DNA of 64,000 bases from Bedellia somnulentella (lineage: Eukaryota > Arthropoda > Insecta > Lepidoptera > Bedelliidae), in NCBI GenBank assembly GCA_963576735.1, contig OY755170.1:14120567-14184566 (forward strand), given 5' to 3'. The translations under genes and the position numbers were made by a program. Positions 55,188 through 64,000 of the stretch are shown one piece after another. Within the stretch, counting starts at the first letter, position 1; the number at the start of each line of letters is the position of its first letter. The notes below the pieces were generated by a model. That model did not search any database and was not told the DNA's origin. It was given only the letters and a program-made list of their open reading frames with translations.

Positions 55188-56559
55188 TTAAAAATGTATT
55201 TTTGCTCAGTTATATGAAAATTTCACTGCACATTAATATAAAATTCGCGTATAAATGACATCAAAACAAATAGCTACTCGAAATCACCCTACAAATGATT
55301 GCACTAAGCGGGGATCGAACCCGCGATGCTGGATCCAGAGTCGAGTTACAAAATCATAAGATGACGGCTGTCGTTTCATTATCTACTATTACAACCCTTT
55401 AGTGTAGCTGTTTACACACGCATGCGGATTATTTTGTTTATAGCCCATCTCGTTAATTAATCCATTCATAAGGTTTCATTGATTTCGATCTGGTCTTTTT
55501 CAAAGAAATTGGAAAGGTTTTCAGTTATCCAAATATAGTTTTCATAAAGTAAATAAAATTTGCATTTTTGCAAAGGTGTCAAAGTAGTCTGGTCCGGGCG
55601 GGACGCGTGCTGCTTTACGTGAATAATGTATTTTCTGGCGCATTTGCTACAGATGGGTAATATAGGCTACAAGTCTACAAACGAAATCAAGCCTTAATGC
55701 TTTACAATAAAGCTGTTTTCAGACTAAATGAAAAGATTGTTTTAAATTATTTAGATGCGATGTTGCATGTATTGAAAAGAGGTATAATCTGTGTTATTTA
55801 GCGGCAGCTGGTTAATGATTGTAAAAAAAATCTAAATTTGATGTTTACCGCGAGACCTCAACTGCTACTCTATAATAAAGATTTATTATCATGTTGATGT
55901 ATGCACATTGTCTTTCGTGTCATTTTCCTTGAACTTAACATCTGTCATCCAGTCATTATTCATCAACTAAGTGAATTCGCGATTGTATGACGATATTTGT
56001 TTTTTTATAGAAAGTTATGTTTCAGCATCGTTTTTGAAATGTCATCTTTAGTTATTATTTGCATCGCATTAATATTCATTTGTAGAAACCTCTCTTCGTG
56101 ATGTTTCCAATATTTGTTCATTAGCTTTTAGAGAAGATAGGTTGCGGCGAAGCTGTTCCGCTATTATTAACGTAAGCACCATGTGCAGAATATTAAATTT
56201 AGCTAACGTACGTACGTAATAAAAACTATTTCACCTAACACAAAAGGCTACAATGACTGGATAAATCTTTGCGGCTACGATTAAAATACAAAGTATTGAT
56301 TGATTTGATAAAATAGTTATAGTAAAACATGCTCTCCGGATTGAAGGCAGTAGTTGCAATGGTGCATATGGCGGGATGGCGGACGTGCGAGCACATCTGT
56401 CCGTATCTGCGCCGCGCCTGCGATCGCTGCCCCGCGGCGCGCGGGCCCGTAGCGCACGCGGCCATACACAGCGTGATTCCATTTCTTTTATTCTATACGC
56501 TTTATGTTTGTCTTAACGTGACGTCTTTTTTCTATAATTACGTTACTTTACGAGGCTGT

Positions 56560-56692
56560 GTAGAATACGGCTTAGAATAGCACTACCCCTTATACTTACA
56601 TACGACTCAACTTTCCAAAAGTGGCTGAGGAATTTCTAATTCCTTAGCTCTGGCTACCCCTTTCTAGGGATTTATAGCCGTGAGTATATAAA
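56560..56692 (+). mobile_element. 250-bp retroposon, internally deleted
   Basis: The 5' block TACGGCTTAGAATAGCACTA is joined to CAACTTTCCAAAAGTGGCTG, then CTCTGGCTACCCC and TTTATAGCCGTGAGTATATA. The central block is missing. Confidence 0.75.
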
Positions 56693-57371
56693 TGAATAAA
56701 AAGATTTTATTTGTTTTTTTACACATACAACAAAAATATATATACAATAATACAGTGAAAAGAAGTTAAAAAAGAAGAACTAATTAAATAACAATTTAAA
56801 AAAAAGACAAAATGGTTACGAGTTCGGTCTAACCACTTAAAGCGGATAGCTCCGGTTTTCAGCTCTAACCAATACTTATAACTAAATGAAACTTAAAAAC
56901 TAACCTAGAACTCTATGTATGTATGTTACTTTACTATTTTTATTTTTCAATCATGTGACTGTTTTAAATTAATGGAATATTTGGTGATAGGTCTACAGCC
57001 ACGTGATGCGTCCTACGATACACTTAATATATACTCTTTCAGCTAGTTATGAAAAATAAAAGTAGTAATCTAAGATATCAATTCTAAACATCGCTCAGCA
57101 CTTTAATAAAAGACTCAGAACAGAACCCGTTGGCCTACATGCGAGGAAATAGAGCAAAGCTATTCCCAGTCTACAGGGAAGTCATGACCTAACACTTTTA
57201 CCAATATTTTAAAATACTTACAAGAAATATAATAATAATATAGTTTTACAGTAAAGCATAATTTGACAGTCTTATCACTAAAATTGAACATGGTACGGTC
57301 AATAAAATTGCGGTCAGTTAGCTTAAGTTATCCCAAAATTAAAAACCGATCACAATCCCCCTGTAGCAGCA

Positions 57372-57500
57372 TATCGGTGCGGCGGCGGCGGCGGCGGCGT
57401 CACCTGCGCGCGCACCTGCCGCCTCTGATTCGCCAAAAACAAACGAGCATCGCGCCAGCACCTGCGCCGCTATCTGTACGCCGCGCCGCGATTACCTTAC
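57372..57500. repeat. CGG repeat and GC-rich patch
   Basis: About seven consecutive CGG units (57377-57397) are followed by CpG-rich sequence in otherwise AT-rich DNA. A similar GC-rich patch lies at 56340-56470. The Arg-rich frame over it is a by-product of the repeat. No gene is assigned. Confidence 0.6.
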
Positions 57501-58649
57501 TCATCTCGCGATTATCTTACTCGTTATAAACATTTGAGCAGCATTTTACAAAGTCGGACAACGTCCAGGATTTTCCTTTTTATCATTTAGCTGTAGCCAA
57601 TTAATACAATTTAAATTGTGACAAAACACATGCAATGCGGAGCAGTAACGTCAATGAAAAACATTCAAATTTAAATATCTATAGGCATTACATGATTTCT
57701 TCTGGATGTCACGAGCATTCAGCTCTAACTGTATTTGCAGCTAGCAACTTTATATCCCTGAGGGGTGGCAGAGATTCTTAACATTTCGTCTCGTTTTGAT
57801 AAACAAGATTATTTTATAGATAATGAATTCTTCAATTTGTATTTGTTCTTAGGTAACTTAATTTAGAACTTATAAAGGAGACTAGAAAACTTTTATTACA
57901 TATCACAGTTAAATCTGTTACAGTAAGTTTTTTCTTGAATGTAAATACAACTGGCAGTCTTATCATTAACAGAAATATCTCCTAGACAACCTTATTATGA
58001 GTAGGGTAAGGTTTATATTGATTGCAAATCAGTAAGAGGGTATGAAGGTCAATAACCGATATGGGCGCAGGGGTTAACATTAAAGTTTTATCGTCAGTAA
58101 ACCAATACTAAGTGAATCCTCAAAAAAATAGCAATACCACAGACAATTAGCCAACGTGGTCAATTGCATTCTGACTGGCTAATGGTATCAATTCAAAATA
58201 AAATAACAAGGTGGCTCATATTTACCCATCCCTTAAAGCACAATGGACATACAAATACGTTGTCCCGGGTTTTGATTTTGAGTTTGCATTGCATTTGTAT
58301 TGATAGATTACCTAGGGACGCACATTAATTCTGTAGGTAATTATGAGGTAATTTAAAGTCATACAAAACAAATTTGGTACAGGTAACAGGTAAAACCAGT
58401 CTCTATGTGACATCAAAATACTAAAGTAATAGATAGGTTCAGCGAATGGGCGTGCATTGCCAATTAATGCACATTTCGTAGAGAGAATAGTTGCAACTAT
58501 CAATACCGCATACCGCAGCATTATCTTATTTGTATATACAGCGGGAACAATGTTGTCAGCGTTTGAAAGCAATCTGAATGTCACTAACAATGCTTTGCGA
58601 AATTGTTACAATAAGCAATAGTTTTATGTTTGCTTATGACTCAAATATT

Positions 58650-58798
58650 ATTCATATTGGTTTTTGGGGACCCATAATTAATGAGTATTTCTACCATCTT
58701 GTCCCCTATCAACTTTCAAATGTGGCTGAGAAGTTTCTAGCTCCAAAGCTCTGGCTACCCCTTTTTGGGATTAAGGCCGTGAGTATATGTATGTATGT
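58650..58798 (+). mobile_element. 250-bp retroposon, 5'-truncated
   Basis: Starts near TTTTTGGGGACCCATAATTA and shows ACTTTCAAATGTGGCTGAGA, AGCTCTGGCTACCCC, GGCCGTGAGTATATG and TATG repeats. Confidence 0.7.
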
Positions 58799-59009
58799 AA
58801 AATACTAAAGCGTTTTCCCATTCGGAAAGGCATACTTTTAGCAATTATCGTTAACCTCTAAATTAATTAACATCTATCTAACTATAATAATACCAGTATT
58901 TTTTGTTCATTACCGTTTTCAGCTTATATAAGGAATTATTTTTCACTTTTAGTTTGATGTGCTTTAAAAGCGTCTTTTTAGTTTTTTTATTTAAACTATG
59001 TTTTATTTT

Positions 59010-59205
59010 TACTATAAATCCCTAGAAGGGGTAGCCAGAGCTTCGAAAAAACTTCAGCCGCGTTTGGGAGTTCATTGGGAAAAAGGTTTCAATATAAAGG
59101 TTTTTGGTGATGGGTCTAAAACCTCATCGCCCAACAATCACTTAAAAGCCCCAGTACCCTTAGTCGCCTGACGAACACCCACGAGTAGAAATGGGGTAAT
59201 GTATC
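59010..59205 (-). mobile_element. 250-bp retroposon, tail-truncated
   Basis: Reversed blocks TAAATCCCTAGAAGGGGTAG, GGTGATGGGTCTAAAACCTC, GCCCCAGTACCCTTAGTCGC and AGAAATGGGGTAAT are visible. Confidence 0.75.
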
Positions 59206-59230
59206 AAAACATTGAAAAATGTAAGCAATA

Positions 59231-59669
59231 GGCTATTTGACTGTAATAAAAATATACATTTCTTTTATTTCATTAGTCTTAATATATATTTTTTTGGAAC
59301 AATTTGTAATGATGCGAGATTAAATTTTGCATTATTTCACTAAAATCCGTCTTCTAAAATAAGTATTTTTGATGCAACTGTCACGTGACTAAAAACGACC
59401 GTGATTGGCTATTTCTATAATGACGTAGATCGCGCATAAACAGACTGTGTATCGCTTCGCTCATTGGTGTTTAATGCGGAATTGACGTCATTTGTGCTAC
59501 AGCCGCCATATTACTTAAAGTCGCGTTTTTGCGGCACATTTGAATATTGCATTTTCTTTTTCGATTTTTTAATAAAATAGCTAAAATGAAGACAGAATAA
59601 TATTTTTTTAGGGCTCCTTAAAAACAAATTAACACCGTAGGATAGTTTTCAAAACTTAGTCAAATAGCC
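59231..59669 (-). mobile_element. 439-bp MITE, copy 2 (inverted)
   Basis: This is the reverse complement of the copy at 54042-54480 with identical ends and length, flanked by TA (59229-59230 and 59670-59671). It retains TGACGTCA (59483-59490) and the CACGTGAC and CCAAT-type motifs. It sits directly against an RTE 3' fragment (59674 onward) and may have inserted into it. Confidence 0.85.
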
Positions 59670-59673
59670 TATT

Positions 59674-59765
59674 CTCGAGAGGTTTGCCAGGATTTTACAA
59701 AACTGCGGACAATACAGTCCTTCTTAGCGCGATGGGAACTAATGGCGTGAGTTTGTATATTTATG
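59674..59765 (+). repeat. RTE LINE 3'-end fragment
   Basis: CTCGAGAGGTTTGCCAGGAT to TGGGAACTAATGGCGTGAGT matches the last 80 bases of the family. It abuts the MITE. Confidence 0.6.
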
Positions 59766-60533
59766 ATATTTAATGCAAATACATGGGGTATTATTTATGC
59801 GACGTATTAATCAGTATTATCTTATTTGTATTAACAATTCCTCTGCCAGTTTTAAGAGATTAGGGAAATATAGTATAATAAAGGATGGTCGGTTATGGCT
59901 GCAGTTATGTCGCTAATCAGTCACTTATTAAAAGCTCAATAACCTAGGTCGTCTCGCATGACTCTGACTTATTTCACAGAGTTTTTTAAGGGTTTATAAT
60001 TTAAGCCGACAACAATATTTGTTATTTATTTCAATAAAGAATGCATTTAAGAGGCACATGTTAAGACATAATCTTAAGCAGCATAATAGCATTAATGAAA
60101 TTTTCGCATGCATATTAGGCTTTAGTGGCATTCTTGATTTGCTAAATAAGGTGACCTTGGGATAAAAAAAAAAAAGTCAAAAAGTTTATTTTTCAAAATA
60201 AAGTTAAATACTAACATTTTCTGAGCGTCAAAGTTTTAAATTAATCGTTAATCCGTTGCTTCGGAAGGTGTTCGTAAAGAGAAGAAGCAACAAAGAAACT
60301 CTTTACATTCACATTTTTTCATTTTTTCAAAATATAGTTTGTACAATTTCAGTTTATAAACATGTTTTTACTTTACAAAAGATTTTCTAAGCGACCAAAC
60401 CAAACGCTAGTTTGACATAATTAAAATAAATTGTCCATCACAAAAACCAATCACATAACGTGAGAAGAAAAATCCTCACCAGACAATTATTCCTAGGAAT
60501 AACGAGGGAAGATTTATAGCTTTACGGACATGG

Positions 60534-61632
60534 TCATGTGCGCGTTGGGTCCTTGTCGTTTAAAAAATCTTGAACACTGTAGTAAGATTTCTTTAAAAGC
60601 ATGGCTTTAATTGCCTTTTTAAAAGATGCCACAGGCAATTCCAATATGTCAGAAGGGAGTTTATTGAACATTTTCAGGGATAGTCCCATAAAGGAGTTAC
60701 TTACTTTATTAAGTCTCCACTTCGGTACGTTAAGTTTCTCCTTATTCCGAGTGTTAACAGTATGCCTATCACTAACTTTACTAAATTGGCCTATATTCTT
60801 TTTGGCATACATTAAATTCTCAAATATGTATTGGCAAGGGACAGTTAAAAAGCCAATATCTTTAAATTTTTCGCGCAACGAATACCTCGACCTTAACATG
60901 TAAATAGATCGGATAGCTCGCTTTTGTAAGACAAAAACTTTATGAACATCAGCCGCTTTACCCCATAATAAAATACCGTACGACATAATACTATGAAAAT
61001 AACTGAAATAAACAATGCGAGCTGTTTCTATGTCTGCTATTTCTCTAATCTTACGCACGGCATACGCTGCTGAGCTCAGCCTTTTAGAAAGTGTTAGTAT
61101 ATGGGGTCCCCATTGCAACTTAGAATCGATTGTTATCCCTAGGAATTTTGTCTCTTTCACTAATTCTACTTTTTCACTGTCAATAACAATATTGGCGTCA
61201 ACTTGCCTAACATTCGGTAAAGTAAATTTAATACATTTAGTTTTTTTGGCATTCAAAACCAGGTTATTTACAGTAAACCAATGCAATACCAGTGAGATAG
61301 CTTTATTTACGTCGTCAAGAGATATAGAGGATCTCGCTACATTAAATATTAAAGATGTGTCATCTGCAAACATAACTATCTCAGAATACTTTTGTACCAT
61401 AAATGGTAAATCATTAATATAAATCAGAAACAGTAATGGGCCAAGTATAGAACCTTGAGGAACGCCCATCTCTATTTCCGATCCTTTCGACGTGGTTCCA
61501 TTAATATCTACCTTTAAAGTTCTTTTATCAAGATATGATGCCATTCATTTCAGTGCTTGCTCGTCAAAACCGTAATATTTAAGTTTAGTAGATAGGTTAA
61601 TGTTGGGATCAAGGTCCTCGATGCATAAATGG
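60534..61632 (-). pseudogene. LINE reverse transcriptase C-terminal half (CR1/jockey-like)
   Basis: The 336-codon open frame includes GVPQGSILGPLLFLIYINDL, the catalytic FADDTSLIF, KFLGITIDSKLQWGPHI and YGILLWGKAADVHKVFVLQK, typical of CR1/jockey-group LINEs. An in-frame TGA at 61547-61545 precedes the first Met, and the same frame continues upstream (KLKYYGFDEQALK), so this Met is not the true start and the TGA probably replaced a Trp codon. The 5' part is lost. Neither the poly-A or microsatellite tail nor target duplications were identified. Confidence 0.85.
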
Positions 61633-61845
61633 AATATATATAAAGCAGCTCAAAATAACATCCATATATTATTCCGGATATGAGCTCCGTGTTAGTTATA
61701 ATACCAATTGGACACATAAGGCTATCTAAGAGTGACTGGGTGACTTACCTGCCATCGTTGCATGAGGCTTGTGAAAAGTGAGAAACTAACAGATTTTGTA
61801 TGAATAATTTGTCAGTTTACTCACTTTTCACAAGTGTGAAAGTAT

Positions 61846-61935
61846 TTATGAACTAGCTTTTTGCCCGCGACTACGTCCGCGTGGACTACATTTTTTGCAT
61901 CCGGTTTACATCCAAAATACCAAAACACTGTCTTA
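61846..61935 (+). repeat. CAGA-type repeat fragment
   Basis: GAACTAGCTTTTTGCCCGCG, ACTACGTCCGCGTGGACTAC and GCATCCGGTTTACATCC match the start of the minus-strand copy ending at 52738. Confidence 0.65.
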
Positions 61936-61959
61936 ACTTCTGTTTTTTTTTATATTCAT

Positions 61960-62150
61960 ATTCCCGCGGGCGTTGTAATAGATATAAAGGCCATTGAGGG
62001 TTTTTAAGTGATTATTGGGCGATGTAGTTTGAGATTTATTTGACTACCTCTTCCCCATTCAACTTCCAAAAGTGGATAAAGAATTACTGCCTCTGAAGCT
62101 GTGGCTACCTTTTTTTGGGATTTATAGCCGTTAGTATATACTCATGGATG
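61960..62150 (+). repeat. Degenerate 250-bp retroposon
   Basis: ATTCCCGCGGGCGTTGTAAT, GATTATTGGGCGATGTAGTT, CAACTTCCAAAAGTGGATAA and GGGATTTATAGCCGTTAGTA are recognisable. Confidence 0.65.
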
Positions 62151-62441
62151 ATTGATAGATGAATTTCATATATTCCTTTTTGTAGTAGTATAAGATCCCA
62201 CTGCTAAATCTCTACGTTCATAACGTATAAAGTCAAACACACATTTGAACATAAGTTTATGAATAGGAGAATACACTGACAAGACGCAGCCAGGCAAAAG
62301 TGGCAGCAAGTAATTTTAATTTAATTAATGTTTATTATTTTTCGGAGACAAATTTCGTTCACTTGTTTTCGAAATATAATTTAACATCCCCATCATAGCA
62401 GTGTATATAAAGAATATAAAAATCCATGGGTGCCGTGCTAG

Positions 62442-62862
62442 GTGGCGTAGCGGTATACCGTTTGGTAAACACTAAGTACGAAAGACCCAGGTTCGAATCC
62501 CGGGTGGTCAAAGTCTTTTTGCGTATTTTTTTTGCTTTTGTGTTAGGTTAGAATAATAGGATGCACTAATCCTTCTTTTTCACATTCAACTATGCGAATA
62601 TGTATGAATAAAGATAATTGAAAGCATATTGTATGAATTTTGCGTATTCATTTGGTAGGTTTGAGAATATGTTTATAACTTTTGTTTATTTAACTATTTT
62701 TAACTAATATTCTCATAGATATATTATAATTTACTTACGCATAAATTAATATTCTGTTTAAGCCTCAGAATGCATAGTTTGTAAATAATAGTAAATATCT
62801 CAATTTTAATTCAGTACCGCCATCTATTGGCCGATGATTGCAATCTCTCTCACATCACCAAC
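62442..62862 (+). mobile_element. tRNA-headed SINE, copy A
   Basis: The head has an A-box-like GTGGCGTAGCGGTATACC and a perfect B-box GGTTCGAATCC (62490-62500). It is followed by a body with TTTTGCTTTTGTGTTAGGTT and an end at CACATCACCAAC. The second copy at 63322-63742 has the same length and order. No clear target duplication is seen. Confidence 0.75.
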
Positions 62863-62989
62863 TTATTGCTCCCGATATTTACACGATTAATTTTTTCATC
62901 GACCGACTTTATCAGACTCTTCATTAATAGTGTTTTTGAAAAAAATAAGGGTTTTATCCATTTTCATCAAAATAAATGTCCGTTTAATG

Positions 62990-63246
62990 AATTGCTGTGT
63001 AGTGTCGGCTTAGAATAACACTACCCCATTTCTTCCGGTGAGTGTACGTAAGAGGCGACTAACGGTATTGGGGCTTTTAAGGGATTTTTGGGCGATGTGG
63101 TTGGAGACCCATCACCAACAACCTTTATTTCACTATCTTTTCCCGACGCAACTTCCAAAAGTGGCTGAGGAACTTCAAGTTCCTTAGCTCTGGCTACCCC
63201 TTCTAGGGATTTATAGCCGTGAGTATATGTATGTATGTATGTATGT
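62990..63246 (+). mobile_element. 250-bp RTE-tailed retroposon, full length
   Basis: GTGTAGTGTCGGCTTAGAAT, GTAAGAGGCGACTAACGGTA, GGAGACCCATCACCAACAAC, CCAAAAGTGGCTGAGGAAC, CTCTGGCTACCCCTTCTAGG, TTTATAGCCGTGAGTATATG and several TATG units. It lies between the two SINE copies. An AATTG on each side may be a short target duplication. Confidence 0.85.
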
Positions 63247-63321
63247 ATTTAATTGTTTGTCAATAGTATGGCTACTAGATATATACCATATCACAAATTT
63301 GACATCATTACTAATGTTTTT

Positions 63322-63742
63322 GTGGCGTAGCTGTATACCGATTGGTTAAAACTAAACTAACGGATGACCCAGGTTCGAATCCCGGGTGATTAAAGTCTTT
63401 TTGAGACTTTTTTGCTTTTGTGTTAGGTTAGAATAATAGGATTCACTAATCCTTCTTTTTCACATTCAACTATGCGAATATGTATGAATAAAGATAATTG
63501 AAAGTATATTGTAAGAATTTTGCGTATTCATTTGGTAGGTTTGAGAATATGTTTATAGCTTTTGTTTTTTCAACTATTTTTAACTAATATTCTCATAGAT
63601 ATATTATGTTTTACTTACGCATAAATTAATGTTCTGTTTAAGCCTCAGAATGCATAGATTGTAAATTATAGTAAATATCTCAATGTTAATTCAGTAACGC
63701 CATCTGTTGACCGATGATTGCAAACTCTCACACATCACCAAC
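63322..63742 (+). mobile_element. tRNA-headed SINE, copy B
   Basis: Same architecture as copy A: head GTGGCGTAGCTGTATACC, B-box GGTTCGAATCC (63372-63382), body and CACATCACCAAC end. It shows scattered substitutions relative to copy A. Confidence 0.75.
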
Positions 63743-64000
63743 AGTCAGTGTAGGGGGCAGCACCGGGTCGCCAAACTGCTATCCATACTTACTCAAGATA
63801 TTTTCATTTTTGAACATAGAAACTTGGTTACAAAATGGTTTGTTTCATGATTCTTATGAACAATTAAAAAGGTTTTTTGGAACTCATACCCTAAGAGATT
63901 GAAATATATTATACAGATTTTTGATCTATAAATACAATGTATCTAGAAATTTGAACTTGATGCGATTGACTGATATAACAACTACAAAAATGAATGTATG

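Larger units (their letters stand above)
49992..64000. other. Spacer DNA between the elements, right block
   Basis: Unlisted stretches 50495-50869, 51001-51520, 51921-52500, 52739-54030, 55188-56559, 56693-58649, 59766-60530, 62151-62440 and 63743-64000 show no assignable gene. A short frame at about 51170 (MAYTNQQSSVLVFYNINS) could be the beginning of an old transposase but has no support. GC-rich patches are at 56340-56470 and 57372-57500. Confidence 0.4.

Noticed and set aside
55300..55345. tRNA-like segment on the minus strand (GCGGGTTCGATCCCCGC)
   Set aside because: Only a T-arm/B-box-like part is present; no acceptor or D-arm partner could be fitted.
56231..56580. Overlapping open frames on both strands
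   Set aside because: They arise from a short GC-rich patch with few stop codons; no motifs and no consistent strand.
57263..57529. Arg-rich plus-strand frame
   Set aside because: It is produced by the CGG repeat and surrounding CpG-rich sequence.

Overview
The window is eukaryotic, AT-rich, intron-containing DNA from an insect, most likely a moth or butterfly. The insect assignment rests on a reconstructed Scabrous-like gene. The Lepidoptera assignment is an inference from the repeat content: RTE LINE remnants with TATG-repeat tails, a roughly 250-bp retroposon with the same tail, CAGA-rich interspersed repeats, mariner and hAT elements. I see no bacterial genes, operons or CRISPR array.

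Left part (1-25.2 kb). The main gene lies on the minus strand from 25031 to 2843. Six exons with canonical splice sites join in frame into a predicted 624-residue secreted protein: signal peptide, long coiled-coil region and C-terminal fibrinogen-related domain. This is the architecture of the neurogenic signalling protein Scabrous (sca). A TATA box lies about 90 bp upstream of its start codon. Two introns are about 9-10 kb each. Tail-to-tail with sca, the last coding exon of an unrecognised plus-strand gene ends at 1914 with a polyadenylation signal at 2097. Apart from one SINE at 5.1 kb and two small fragments, the stretch 5.5-19.4 kb is unusually free of repeats.

Right part (25.2-64 kb). 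No host gene is recognised. It is a nested collection of mobile elements, many with target-site duplications (TSDs) that can be read directly: a 2.09-kb hAT element (8-bp TSD) carrying its own GC-rich inverted-repeat insert; a nearly full-length but broken RTE LINE (36.0-38.8 kb) carrying a tRNA-like retroposon; a 417-bp fold-back element with an 8-bp TSD inside a tRNA-derived SINE (40.4 kb); a 5'-truncated LINE (43.8-45.1 kb); a mariner (48.5-50.0 kb) with a broken transposase; a third LINE (60.5-61.6 kb); two 439-bp MITE copies in opposite orientation (54.0 and 59.2 kb); a 0.9-kb fold-back element (31.2-32.1 kb); and about twenty copies or pieces of the 250-bp retroposon.

The most useful observations concern mobile-element biology. 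The 250-bp retroposon shares its 3' end (GTGAGTATATG followed by TATG repeats) with RTE LINE tails, suggesting it is mobilised by them. A 402-bp retroposon family carries a tRNA-like module with an abnormal anticodon arm and a large internal hairpin. I found nothing that I could defend as a wholly new biological system.
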